Shown: positions 1 through 9,179 of the stretch, piece by piece
Layout: each line of letters begins with the position of its first letter
Position numbering within the stretch: the stretch's first letter is position 1
Assembly (NCBI GenBank): GCA_964527785.1
Contig: CAZGNO010000024.1
Location: 1 to 50,279 of the forward strand
Length of the DNA: 50,279 bases
Direction of reading: 5' to 3'
Origin: JADJXV01 sp964527785
GTDB lineage: Bacteria; Bacteroidota; Ignavibacteria; Kapaibacteriales; UBA961
The notes under the pieces: model-generated
What the model was told of the DNA's origin: nothing
What the model saw: only the letters and a program-made list of their open reading frames with translations
The model's database searches: none
Made by a program: the position numbers and the translations under genes

Positions 1-1
1 C

Positions 2-91
2 ATACAGGGCTTAACAGCATACGGAGATTCTTCACTAACGTTCAGAATGACAGGGCATATAAAATTAAAATAAATATGTCCTACTACTTAA
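2..91. repeat. Right part of dispersed palindromic repeat, copy R0
   Basis: These 90 bases align without gaps to 27197-27286, with about seven mismatches. Bases up to 51 form the right arm of the palindromic GTCATTCTGA family seen complete at 27032-27131 and 27148-27246. The rest is a shared AT-rich flank. The left arm lies outside the window. Confidence 0.85.
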
Positions 92-104
92 TAATATTTT
101 CAAT

Positions 105-1199
105 TTATTTTTCATTTGCCGTAAAATTAAATACAGCACCTTCATTCACCTTGCCCTCCGCCCAAACTTTTCCTTTATGCTTGGCAATTATACGTTGAAC
201 AATTGCAAGTCCAACACCTGTACCTTCAAACTCTTCGGTAGAATGTAACCTCTGAAAAACTCCAAACAATTTATCTTCATATTTCATATCAAATCCAACT
301 CCGTTATCTTTTACCGTAAAAACAATTTCACCATTATGCTCTTCTGAGTATATTTCCACAACCGGTTTATCTTTTTTTGATGAATATTTTATTGCATTTG
401 AAATGAGGTTAAACATTACCTGATGCATCAGTGTGTAATCGGCAACCAAATTATGTAGTTTACCTACGATTACTTTCGTATTTTTCGGTATTAATTTTCC
501 AAATTCTTCAAGGATAACTTTTACCATTTTATTCATATCAATTTCAGTTTTTTGCAGTTCTTTTTTACCGAGTCTTGAAAAAGAGAGTAAACCGTCAATG
601 AGCATTCCCATTTTATTCGCATAATAATTGATATTTTCAACAATGCGTTTTCCATCTTCACCCAATATTGCTTCATAATCTTCTTTAAGCATTTCTGCGT
701 AGCCGTTTACTGCTCTCAGCGGTGCACGTAAATCGTGCGAGACGGAATAACTGAATGCTTCAAGCTCTTTATTAATACTTTTCAAATCATCGTTAAGCTC
801 TATAAGAGCCATATCCTGTTGATATTTATCAATAAAGAATTTAATTTTATTAATTAGTATTTCCGGTTGGAAAGGTTTGGTAATGAAACTAAATGCACCT
901 TTTTCATATCCTTTAAAAACATTCAGATTATCAGTATAAACAGCCGAAATGAATATAAAAGGAAGCTGCGCAGTTTTTTCTTCTTCACGTAAGATGCCGG
1001 CTAGCTCGTAGCCATCCATTTCCGGCATCTGAATATCTAATAATGCCAAAACGAAATCATTACGCAGTGTTGCTTTGAGTGCCTCATTACCGCTTTGAGC
1101 TTCAATAAGCTCTACATCCATATTCTTGAGAACAACTCTCAAAGCCATCAAGTTTTCCGGCTTGTCATCTACAATCAGTATTTTAGGTTTCACATTCAT
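105..1199 (-). CDS. Receiver domain-histidine kinase (response-regulator/kinase hybrid)
   Basis: A 364-residue cytoplasmic signalling protein without membrane segments. An N-terminal receiver domain (about residues 5-125) has the acidic pair at D11/D12 and the phospho-acceptor D55 in LLDIQMPEMDG. It is followed by a HisKA domain with H155 in SVSHDLRAPLR and a HATPase_c domain (N box LISNAIKYS, G1 DNGVGFD, G2 GTGVGLAI). In this family the receiver takes phosphate from an upstream kinase and modulates the attached kinase. It lies 93 bp downstream of the large hybrid kinase on the same strand, so the two probably belong to one phosphorelay. The start is the ATG at 1197-1199; no clear promoter was seen in the gap. 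The ligand and final output are unknown. Confidence 0.93.
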   Translation of the reverse strand: MNVKPKILIVDDKPENLMALRVVLKNMDVELIEAQSGNEALKATLRNDFVLALLDIQMPEMDGYELAGILREEEKTAQLPFIFISAVYTDNLNVFKGYEKGAFSFITKPFQPEILINKIKFFIDKYQQDMALIELNDDLKSINKELEAFSYSVSHDLRAPLRAVNGYAEMLKEDYEAILGEDGKRIVENINYYANKMGMLIDGLLSFSRLGKKELQKTEIDMNKMVKVILEEFGKLIPKNTKVIVGKLHNLVADYTLMHQVMFNLISNAIKYSSKKDKPVVEIYSEEHNGEIVFTVKDNGVGFDMKYEDKLFGVFQRLHSTEEFEGTGVGLAIVQRIIAKHKGKVWAEGKVNEGAVFNFTANEK

Positions 1200-1292
1200 A
1201 TCTATTTTTTGGATTCATTTATTTGAAATAGCACAATTAAAAAAAACCGGATGATACAAATTGCAGTTTTGTTCTAATACTTTTATTGATAA

Positions 1293-4200
1293 CTATTTAC
1301 TGAGCCATACTCGCATCAACGACAATAACCTCTCCACATCTACCGGTTTGGATATATAGTCATTAGCACCTGCATCAATACATTTTTGTTTGTCATCCTT
1401 CATAGCTTTGGCAGTGAGTGCAACTATTGGTAAGTGTTTAAACTTCACTTGCGACCGTATTCTTCTCATAGCTTCATAGCCATCCATTTCAGGCATCATA
1501 ATATCCATTAGAACCAAATCAATATCGGAGTGAGTTGCTAACATTTCCAATGCGTTTTTCCCGTTTTCTGCTTTTACTACCTTCATTCCCCGTTCTTTTA
1601 ATATTTTAGATAATGCAAATACATTGCGCATATCATCATCTACCAATAATATTTTTTTTGAATGAAAGACAGCTTCTTTATCATATAAATTATTTATAAT
1701 TACCTGTTTCGATTCCGGCAAATTACTAATCGTCCGATGAAGGAAAAGTGCTGTTTCGTCCAGCAGGCGCTCTTCCGATTTTACACCTTTAATAATAATA
1801 CTTTCGGCGTATTTATGTAATTCGTTATTTTCTTCTTTTGTAAGTTCCTTACCGGTATAGATAATAATTGGAGGGATGCTTTGGTCCTTTACTTTTTCTA
1901 ATTTATAGATCAGTTCAAATCCATTCATATCCGGCAAACCAATATCGAGGACTATACAATCAATATGGTTTTTCTCATACATTATCAGAGCTTCTTCACC
2001 CGTTCCGGCTTCAAAGCATTTCACATCACCGTTTCCTATGAGTTTTCGCATTGCAATTCTGGCATTTTCATCATCTTCAATTATCAACAGGTTTTTCATT
2101 TTTCTATTTACGAAATTTTCAATCCTGTTAAACGCCTCTTCCAAATCATTTTTATTTATCGGTTTCATTAAATATTCAATCGCGCCTTCTTTAATCGTGT
2201 CGAGTGAACGTTCACTTGAAGAAATTATATGCACCGGAATATGCCGCACCGACGGGTTTGCTTTCAATTCAGAAAGAACAGCGTGTCCGTTTATTCCCGG
2301 AAGTTCCAAATCGAGAATGACTGCATTCGGATTGTATTTCATTGCCAGTGACAATCCATCTTCACCAGTGGCAGCTGATATACACTTAAACCCTTTTTTG
2401 TTTGCTTGTTTTAGAAGGATTGAAGCAAATTCGAGATCATCCTCAATAACCAGCACTACCTTATCACTGTCCGTTATAGTGTTCCTGTCATCTTCAATTG
2501 AAGGGTAATTCAGATATGAGGATACTTTGTTCAACTTAGGTTTATATATGTTGTTTTCTTTATCCTTATTTGATTCATTTACTTCAACTGAAGAATGTGA
2601 TTCGCTCTTGCTGTGCAATTCCAATGGAAGGATAATTGAGAATGTAGAGCCAACGTTTAACTTGCTGGTCAGTTTAATTTCTGCTCCCAATAGCTTTGCA
2701 AGTTCACGGGAAATGGACAGCCCTAAGCCCGTACCTCCATATTTTCTCGATGTACCGCCATCAGCTTGCTGAAACGCTTCAAATATTGCCATTTGTTTAT
2801 CTTCCGGTATACCAATACCCGTATCGGCAACAGAAATACTCACCATACCTTCCATATATTTGTTTACATTTATATTTACACTGCCTCTTTCCGTAAATTT
2901 TACAGCATTTGACAGTAAGTTCTTTAGTATTTGATTCAACCTCTGTGCATCGGTACGGATAAATTCCGGTAATCCACTACCCAATATACTAGTAATTTTC
3001 AGCCCCTTTTGCTCTGCATGATGTCGGAAATCACGGATAATTGTTTCCGTAATAGTTTTCAGTGATATATTCTCAATATTTACGGTCATTTTTCCGGCTT
3101 CAATCTTGGAGAGATCAAGAACTTCATTGATTAACACCAATAAATCGTTACCGCTCTTATAAATAATTTCAGCACTTTCTACTTGATCTTTATCCAAATT
3201 CTTATTTCTATTTTCTGCCAAGTCTCTTGAAAGGATAAGCAAACTATTGAGCGGAGTACGCAGTTCATGCGACATATTTGCAAGAAATTCAGATTTGTAC
3301 TTACTGCTTATTTCCAATTGTTTGGTCTTTTGCTCAATGTCAAACTTAGCAGATTCCACCTCTTTGTTTTTAACTTCCAATGATTGGGTTTGCTCTTCAA
3401 GCTCCTCATTTGTCATTTGCAATTCTTCCTGCTGCTGCTTTAGATTTTGGGTTTGCTCTTCGAGTTCCTCGTTCATTTGCTTCATCTCTTCTTGCTGAAC
3501 TTGGAGTTCCTCTGCTTGCCGCTGAGTTTCATCTAAAAGCTCTTTCAACTTGGTTCTTGATTGGGATGAGTTGAATGCAATGCCGATATTCTCTGCAACT
3601 AGCGTGAGAAACTGCATATCGAGGTCTGAGAACTCATTGACAGAGCCGATTTCGATAACACCCTTTACTCTTCCGGCATATTGAAACGGGTAAACGATAA
3701 TGTTCTTAGGAGCAGAATTTCCCAGCGCGGAGTTTATTTTAATATAATCATCAGGGATTTGACTGAATACTATAGGTTTCTTTTCCATTGCCGCCTGCCC
3801 GACGAGTCCCTGACCAAGCAGTACAACATTAGCATTTTCTTTTCTATGATGAAAGGCATAGCTTGCCACCAAATTCAACTGCGCTTCATCTGACAGATAT
3901 ATTGCACCTATCTGAGCATTCATATAGGATGTAAGTTGGTTAATTACATCTTGCGCCAGTTCATTTATCTCCCTTTCCCCTTGTGTTTTAGTATTCAGTT
4001 CGGCGTTACCGCCCAGTAGCCAGTTTTTGTTTGCGGTTTCTGTTTCGGCTTTTTTGAGTGCACGTAAATTTGTAGTGATAAGAATATACACAGTAATAAG
4101 AACGATAATAATAATCAATACTAAAACGCCAAAAACCATATTAAAACTTTGAGCATCACTGTCGCTTGTTTTTTTTCTCTCTACAAGTAATGTTTGCTCA

Positions 4201-4685
4201 ATTCTGCTGGCTCTGTCAATTATATTTCTTATTCTGTCTTGTATTTCCTTTCCTTCACCTGATGCAACTATTTTTACAGATTGTTCATAATCCGTTCTTC
4301 TTATGTCTATATATCCTTTTATATAGTTAATTTTGGACTTGGTTTCTTTCTCCAACTCCTCAATATTCTTTTGTTGAATCGGACTATCTTTTGTCAGCTC
4401 TTTTAATTTACCAAGCTGCTCCGGTAATTTTACTTCGGCATCCTTAAATACCTCCAAATGATTTTCATTACCCGTAATTACAAAACCTCGCCCGCTGGTT
4501 TCTGCATTAACCGTATATAGCAATATTTCTTGGAATTCATACAGAACCTGATTGGTATGCTCAACCAAATCATTCGACTCGATAAATTTTTCGTTGTTTT
4601 TATAGGAGAAAATTGTAACTCCTATGAGAACCACAGCACAACCGATAAAACCGGTTAATATTTTTCTGCCGAGTGTCATTTTCAT
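1293..4685 (-). CDS. CHASE3-GAF hybrid sensor histidine kinase with three receiver domains
   Basis: A membrane sensor kinase of 1130 residues counted from the ATG at 4685. The frame is open to an in-frame TTG at 4724, but the ATG gives a cleaner N-terminus. Order: transmembrane segment about 8-29; CHASE3-like periplasmic region about 35-175; second transmembrane segment about 182-205; GAF domain about 225-375; a Gln/Glu-rich coiled coil about 385-460; HisKA with H473 in ANMSHELRTPLN; HATPase_c with DTGIGIP and GGTGLGLS; then three receivers with phospho-acceptors near D792, D914 and D1061. The layout is that of a multistep phosphorelay. Downstream the receiver-kinase at 105-1199 follows; upstream are cheB and cheR. 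The signal is unknown. Confidence 0.92.
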   Translation of the reverse strand: MKMTLGRKILTGFIGCAVVLIGVTIFSYKNNEKFIESNDLVEHTNQVLYEFQEILLYTVNAETSGRGFVITGNENHLEVFKDAEVKLPEQLGKLKELTKDSPIQQKNIEELEKETKSKINYIKGYIDIRRTDYEQSVKIVASGEGKEIQDRIRNIIDRASRIEQTLLVERKKTSDSDAQSFNMVFGVLVLIIIIVLITVYILITTNLRALKKAETETANKNWLLGGNAELNTKTQGEREINELAQDVINQLTSYMNAQIGAIYLSDEAQLNLVASYAFHHRKENANVVLLGQGLVGQAAMEKKPIVFSQIPDDYIKINSALGNSAPKNIIVYPFQYAGRVKGVIEIGSVNEFSDLDMQFLTLVAENIGIAFNSSQSRTKLKELLDETQRQAEELQVQQEEMKQMNEELEEQTQNLKQQQEELQMTNEELEEQTQSLEVKNKEVESAKFDIEQKTKQLEISSKYKSEFLANMSHELRTPLNSLLILSRDLAENRNKNLDKDQVESAEIIYKSGNDLLVLINEVLDLSKIEAGKMTVNIENISLKTITETIIRDFRHHAEQKGLKITSILGSGLPEFIRTDAQRLNQILKNLLSNAVKFTERGSVNINVNKYMEGMVSISVADTGIGIPEDKQMAIFEAFQQADGGTSRKYGGTGLGLSISRELAKLLGAEIKLTSKLNVGSTFSIILPLELHSKSESHSSVEVNESNKDKENNIYKPKLNKVSSYLNYPSIEDDRNTITDSDKVVLVIEDDLEFASILLKQANKKGFKCISAATGEDGLSLAMKYNPNAVILDLELPGINGHAVLSELKANPSVRHIPVHIISSSERSLDTIKEGAIEYLMKPINKNDLEEAFNRIENFVNRKMKNLLIIEDDENARIAMRKLIGNGDVKCFEAGTGEEALIMYEKNHIDCIVLDIGLPDMNGFELIYKLEKVKDQSIPPIIIYTGKELTKEENNELHKYAESIIIKGVKSEERLLDETALFLHRTISNLPESKQVIINNLYDKEAVFHSKKILLVDDDMRNVFALSKILKERGMKVVKAENGKNALEMLATHSDIDLVLMDIMMPEMDGYEAMRRIRSQVKFKHLPIVALTAKAMKDDKQKCIDAGANDYISKPVDVERLLSLMRVWLSK

Positions 4686-5487
4686 TGTTCTTTTAAAAAG
4701 TTTGTGTTGACTTATAGACCTCAAAAAGGTTCAAACAAGAAAGTATAGTTTTTTACAACGAATCAAATTTTTAAGGTTCTCTGACATTTTTTGATGTATA
4801 TACAAATCCTCTCGTTCTGTTTTAATATGCAGGGCAGTTACGTTCTAAAGGTATCAGATTGTTTTATCTCCCATAGGGAGAATATATTGGTAGAACCGAT
4901 GTTCTCCAGAGTCTTTAAGCCCCATCGGGGCGACATATTGTATAAGTAATATTACTATATTTCGTCCTGACGGAACTCTAAAGGAGGCAAAGAACTTTTT
5001 TCTACCGATATTTTGCCCCGATGGGCAGCACTATTAATGATTTTTACATTCAAATCAGAACTTAGCAGCCCTCCTTTAACAAGGGGATGACGTAATTCTT
5101 TATTTTAATAAGCACAAGGACACTATATTCTAATTGTAGTTTCCAACTTCAGGAAATAGGCAAGTATATGGAAACGACAAGCTCTATTTGATTGTCCCTG
5201 TTTGTCATAATACCGGAACCAAAAGAATCGCTCTGATTGAGCTTATTTGAATTATTGACCACTCCATTCTACCGGCAGAACGCTCCGATGGAGCTTTTGA
5301 TTCTCCAATTGCTTTGATACTGAAACCCTATCTGTGACGCCTTATGCAAAATTACGACCCAATTCTTCACGTCCGTTACTCATTTATTACTCATTTTTTG
5401 TCATAAAGTAAGGTTTTTTGCAAAAAGTTATCCACATTTTGGAAGTTTTTGAGAAATCTGTTCTTCATTCCAACATTTTTCATTTCA
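4686..5487. repeat. Gene-free stretch with a cluster of small palindromic repeats
   Basis: No convincing gene. Several short hairpins sit inside degenerate copies of one another: TCTCCCATAGGGAGA at 4867-4881, GCCCCATCGGGGC at 4919-4931, GCCCCGATGGGC at 5015-5026, GCTCTGATTGAGC at 5230-5242 and GCTCCGATGGAGC at 5282-5294. Three units carry a similar flank: TATTGGTAGAACC after 4867-4881, CTACCGATATTTT before 5015-5026, and CTACCGGCAGAA before 5282-5294. Bases 4920-4940 are nearly the reverse complement of the 5008-5026 unit. This is a non-coding dispersed repeat of REP type. A lone DnaA-box-like TTATCCACA lies at 5428-5436. Confidence 0.7.
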
Positions 5488-6054
5488 TTATCGAGCTGCA
5501 ATTCTTAAGAGCAATTTTATGATATCTTTCAGCGGCAAAACATAATCCACCTTCATTTCAGCAATAACCGAGGCAGGCATACACACCGATTCTGCAGTTG
5601 TCGGATCTTGCACAATAGTTAGTCCGCCATATTCTTTTATTCTTTTCATACCTTTAGTCCCGTCGTTATTCGAGCCGGTAAGCACCACTCCGATCAATTT
5701 ATTCCTGAATGCGACTGCCGCCGATTCAAATAAAACATCTATAGACGGACGTGCATAATTTACTCTCTCATCTATTGTCAGCGAGAATGTACCGTCCCTC
5801 TCAATCAGCAAATGGTAATTTGGTGGGGCGATATATACTTTTCCGGGTTCGAGATGCTCTTTTTCATCAGCTTCTTTAACGGTGATTTTACACGCATCAT
5901 TAATAAACTTTATCCATTCGCCATCAGAGCGTGAACTAATATGCTGAACTATTACAATTGGAATAGAAAAATCAGCAGGCAATTGCGAAAAAATAATTCT
6001 CATGGCATTCATTCCACCGGATGAAACGCCTATTACAATTGTTTCGTATCCCAT
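5488..6054 (-). CDS. cheB: CheB-type protein-glutamate methylesterase (catalytic domain only)
   Basis: A 188-residue stand-alone CheB catalytic domain. It matches the family by the nucleophile motif GVSSGG (S11), VQH (H38) and TGSNNDG (D131), which are the expected Ser-His-Asp triad. In chemotaxis CheB removes methyl groups from receptor glutamates. The usual N-terminal receiver domain is absent, so activity is not controlled by phosphorylation in cis. The start lies 2 bases after the stop of cheR, indicating one operon and matched methylation/demethylation. No methyl-accepting receptor is present nearby, so the target may be a kinase or another signalling protein, as proposed for CheB/CheR pairs placed beside hybrid kinases. 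Confidence 0.9.
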   Translation of the reverse strand: MGYETIVIGVSSGGMNAMRIIFSQLPADFSIPIVIVQHISSRSDGEWIKFINDACKITVKEADEKEHLEPGKVYIAPPNYHLLIERDGTFSLTIDERVNYARPSIDVLFESAAVAFRNKLIGVVLTGSNNDGTKGMKRIKEYGGLTIVQDPTTAESVCMPASVIAEMKVDYVLPLKDIIKLLLRIAAR

Positions 6055-6056
6055 TA

Positions 6057-6881
6057 TCAGTACTTCTTTTTGAATATTCGCTGTTTATTATCCAAATCAG
6101 TATATTCACAATACAAATCGGAGAACCGTAAACTTTCTTTGGAACCCAGGCATAAAACACCGCCATTAATCAGACTATTATAAAAAAGAGTCTGAACTTT
6201 ATTTTGCAAGTTTTTATCAAAATAGATAAGCACATTCCTGCATAGGATCAAATGCACTTCGGCAAAAACGCTATCCGTCACCAAATTATGATTCGCCCAA
6301 ACAATGTTTTTTTTCAAAGATTGATTCATAATTACATTATCATAATCTGCTGTGTAGTAATTAGAGAACGATTCTTTTCCACCCGATAATTGATAATTTG
6401 TAGTATATTCTTTTATCATTGAATTAGAGAAAATCCCCTCTTTCGCCTTGTTTAATGCTTGCTGATTAAAATCGGTTGCATATATAGTAACTCTATCATA
6501 GAGCCCCTCTTCTTTCATTATAATGGACATTGAATATGCCTCTTCTCCGGTAGCACATCCGGCGTGCCATATTTTAATGAACGGATATGTTCTCAGTAGT
6601 GGAATAACCTTTTCACGTATTGATTTATAAAAATTAGGATCACGAAACATCTCTGTAACAGTTATTGATAAATCTTTAAGCAATTTGGAAGCAAATGTTT
6701 CATCATTGAGCACTTTTGATTGCATTTGGGAAACATCTTGCAGACCCGACATCGCCATCCTGTTCATAATCCTTCGCCAAATATGTGCCTGGGAATACTG
6801 TCTGAAATCATAATGATATTTTTGATAGATTGCTTCAAGCAACAACGATATCTCTAATTCTGTTGAATCTTTATTTCTCAT
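6057..6881 (-). CDS. cheR: CheR-type protein-glutamate O-methyltransferase
   Basis: A 274-residue CheR. The N-terminal helical subdomain (about residues 8-70) is followed by TVTEMFRD (74-81) and the S-adenosylmethionine site GCATGEEAYS (108-117). ATDFN, and CRNVLIYF near residues 214-221, are further family motifs. It transfers methyl groups to glutamate side chains of signalling proteins. It is the first gene of a probable cheR-cheB unit, 2 bases upstream of cheB. Upstream is a 630-bp gene-free stretch in which I found no good TTTG/TAnnTTTG promoter. Family assignment is firm; the methylated partner cannot be read from this window. Confidence 0.92.
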   Translation of the reverse strand: MRNKDSTELEISLLLEAIYQKYHYDFRQYSQAHIWRRIMNRMAMSGLQDVSQMQSKVLNDETFASKLLKDLSITVTEMFRDPNFYKSIREKVIPLLRTYPFIKIWHAGCATGEEAYSMSIIMKEEGLYDRVTIYATDFNQQALNKAKEGIFSNSMIKEYTTNYQLSGGKESFSNYYTADYDNVIMNQSLKKNIVWANHNLVTDSVFAEVHLILCRNVLIYFDKNLQNKVQTLFYNSLINGGVLCLGSKESLRFSDLYCEYTDLDNKQRIFKKKY

Positions 6882-7509
6882 ATTAAAATATTTGTCTTTC
6901 TCGTTTATTGTAGTTTATGTCTTATGTAAATGTTTGATTATTAATTAAAGAAGGGTAAATACCTGAGGAGTGTTCTGCATATTGGTGTGCATGAGTTCAA
7001 ATCTCTACACAGCATTCCTATCCCAATAAACGGAAAGAAAAGTACTGTATGAATACTCTAAACTCTATACAAACAATCAATATCCCCTGTTCGGGAAGTA
7101 ACACACAGGGATAGAAGCGTGAGTGATAGTAAAACTTTAATACGAAGAATTTGTCACCCAAAATTCCATCCGTATAACGCCTAAGTAATTTTAATTGGTC
7201 AGTGGAGTTCGCATTTTATTAACGATTATTACTTAGCTCCTTTACGTCCCATTTTTCCTATTCCACAAATTACAGTAATGTAAATTGAAATCCAAACATT
7301 TTTTAACACCCTACGTTGAATATACTTATATAAAAAAGCCGTTACAGGTTAGAAAACCCTGTAACGGCTATAGATTGGCACTGACTTCTCTTTGCTTGTT
7401 ATTATACTTTGTGAAACTCAGAAGTAAACTGTACACAAGTAGAAAATAGCATACGATATTACTGAATTGATATTCAAGCAGTGCCTGCTATTACAACTCG
7501 ACCATCAAC
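6882..7509. other. Gene-free stretch between cheR and the porin gene
   Basis: About 630 bp with no convincing reading frame. The only clear structure is the minus-strand terminator at 7331-7369 described separately. It should also contain the promoter of cheR, which I could not identify. Confidence 0.6.
7331..7369 (-). terminator. Rho-independent terminator of the porin operon
   Basis: A perfect 12-bp stem, AGCCGTTACAGG (7337-7348) with CCTGTAACGGCT (7358-7369), encloses a 9-nt loop. On the minus strand it is followed by a T run (the A run 7332-7337 on the plus strand). It lies about 140 bp beyond the stop codon of the porin gene and should end the minus-strand transcript. Confidence 0.85.
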
Positions 7510-8760
7510 TTAGAAATATGTCGAAAACCCGCATTGAATTACACCTGTATTTGCAGGAGGATTACCTAAAAGGTCTGTCTGCTGTTCATAACGATAATTG
7601 AAACGTACTACAGTTGTCCCCACAGGTCTGAAAGCAATGCTCGCAACGATTGCCCAAGTATCATCTGAAATATTACCGCCTGTTTCCATAAATGTTCCTT
7701 GGTTGTAGTCGGCAAATTCAAGTCTCGCACCGAGATTTACCTTTGCATCATCCCAACCGAATATTTGCTGCTCCAGCACAGTACCCACAATGTCAATAAA
7801 GCCACCAAACTGTTCACTACCGAATGTTTGACTGTATGTATCAGGAACATCCACGAGTACTTTTACCGCCTCAGCAGTAATATTGAGTTTATTATTAAAA
7901 AGTGATGTATTAAAGTCTATGGCTACAGCATCGGTTGTTCGTTTTTTATCTATGATTAAACCGTCCATTTTCCATTTGTTATAAACACCTGTCATATATG
8001 AAATACCCAGTTCACCAAGTTCTCGATTGCGAATAGCAAGTTTTCCTGTGAACATCGGCAAACCGCTGTTGCTCTCCTCGAACCGAGTAGGATTTGCTTT
8101 TCCTGCCGCAAGTGAAGTTCGGTTATCTCCATTTAGAATAATATTGTCATCAAAACCGTTGGTAAGATACCCTTCGTAACCCAATGTCCAATTACCGACA
8201 AAATACTTCCCAAACAAACCAAACCCAACATTGGAGAGTGTAGCCGGAAGAATGGTTGTTGCTGCAATCGGTCGGTCAATAAAATCCCAGCGCGGTCCGT
8301 CATGATTTTGATTGAACGAGCCGATAGGATTCATCATAATCCCTCCACGCAGATTGAAGACGGGGTCAAATTCAATATCAACAGCAGCATATTCTAAGTT
8401 GATTTCTTTTGTACCATCTTCAAATTCAAGCTCGGCAAGAAACTTAATTCTATCGGCAATAGTAGATGAAAAGAACAGAGTAGTTCTCCGCATCTGAAAC
8501 GAAAAGCCATCCGAGATACCTTCTGTTTGGGCATACTGAGTATTTGCTTCCACATAACCGCCAATGGCAATAGGCAGTTTTTCGGTTGTTAGAAATGGTC
8601 TGTTATATACAGCATCCATATTCAGTTTACCTGATGATGTATCGGCTTGTGTACGCTTAAAAAATCCTGTTGAATCTGTTTGAGCATGAAGACTTATGGC
8701 TGTAACAGCAGAAAGCAGAAAAGTAAATATAATTTTAAATCCGTATATAGATTGAGTCAT
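7510..8760 (-). CDS. Outer-membrane porin, OprO/OprP (phosphate-selective porin)-like
   Basis: A beta-barrel outer-membrane protein of 416 residues from the ATG at 8760. That start gives a proper signal peptide ending near SLHAQ and overlaps the Rieske gene by 26 bases; a longer frame exists but adds a non-signal leader. GGYVEANTQYAQ, RRTTLFFSSTIADRIKFLAE and LRGGIMMNPIG are typical of the OprO/P-like family, and the chain ends in phenylalanine as barrel proteins do. The family forms anion-selective or general channels; OprP itself takes phosphate, but the substrate here is not evident. It is the last gene of the operon with the di-heme oxidoreductase and the Rieske protein, followed by a terminator. 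Confidence 0.8.
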   Translation of the reverse strand: MTQSIYGFKIIFTFLLSAVTAISLHAQTDSTGFFKRTQADTSSGKLNMDAVYNRPFLTTEKLPIAIGGYVEANTQYAQTEGISDGFSFQMRRTTLFFSSTIADRIKFLAELEFEDGTKEINLEYAAVDIEFDPVFNLRGGIMMNPIGSFNQNHDGPRWDFIDRPIAATTILPATLSNVGFGLFGKYFVGNWTLGYEGYLTNGFDDNIILNGDNRTSLAAGKANPTRFEESNSGLPMFTGKLAIRNRELGELGISYMTGVYNKWKMDGLIIDKKRTTDAVAIDFNTSLFNNKLNITAEAVKVLVDVPDTYSQTFGSEQFGGFIDIVGTVLEQQIFGWDDAKVNLGARLEFADYNQGTFMETGGNISDDTWAIVASIAFRPVGTTVVRFNYRYEQQTDLLGNPPANTGVIQCGFSTYF

Positions 8761-9175
8761 TATCTGTAGTAATTGTATATGGTTGTAAATTTTTTTGAGC
8801 AGGGGGATTCTGCACAATACCCTTATTTGAAAATTCGCTTCCGTGACACGGACACATCAAATAATCACCCTGAGGATGCAGTTCGCACCCTTTATGAGTG
8901 CATTTCATGGGCAAGGCGGAATAACTGCCATCACTTAACTTATAAATGCAGATCGGTTCTCTGAACTTTTCAGATTTCACCAAAATGAATTTTCGCTCCA
9001 AAGTTTTAGTTTCTTCCACGCTTGTAAATTCAGTCTTCTTGATTACGATTTGATTGTTTACAACTGTTGCTTGGGCATAGTAGAGTGCACCCCCACAACT
9101 CTGCAATAAGGCAGCTAGAGTGGCAGTACCCGAACACGCTAACCCACACGTCAGTATAAATTCTTTTCTGTTCAT
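8735..9175 (-). CDS. Rieske [2Fe-2S] lipoprotein
   Basis: A 146-residue Rieske protein. The cluster ligands are seen as C92-T-H94 and C108-P-C-H111, and C97 and C110 are placed to form the conserved disulfide. The N-terminus has NRKEF followed by a hydrophobic stretch and a lipobox LLQSC (C27), so it is probably a lipid-anchored exported electron carrier. It starts 4 bases after the di-heme oxidoreductase and overlaps the porin gene, so the three are cotranscribed. Electron exchange with the di-heme protein is an inference from this arrangement. It is too small to be a full bc1-type Rieske subunit with a long membrane anchor, and no cytochrome b is nearby. Confidence 0.88.
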   Translation of the reverse strand: MNRKEFILTCGLACSGTATLAALLQSCGGALYYAQATVVNNQIVIKKTEFTSVEETKTLERKFILVKSEKFREPICIYKLSDGSYSALPMKCTHKGCELHPQGDYLMCPCHGSEFSNKGIVQNPPAQKNLQPYTITTDNDSIYIRI

Positions 9176-9179
9176 AGCA

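Noticed and set aside
2038..2508. A 156-residue plus-strand frame inside the hybrid kinase
   Set aside because: It is antisense to well-conserved receiver domains; low-complexity Ser/Ile/Phe composition is typical of a shadow frame.
5428..5436. TTATCCACA, a perfect DnaA-box match
   Set aside because: It is a single copy with no further boxes, dnaA or dnaN nearby; one such match in 50 kb is expected by chance.
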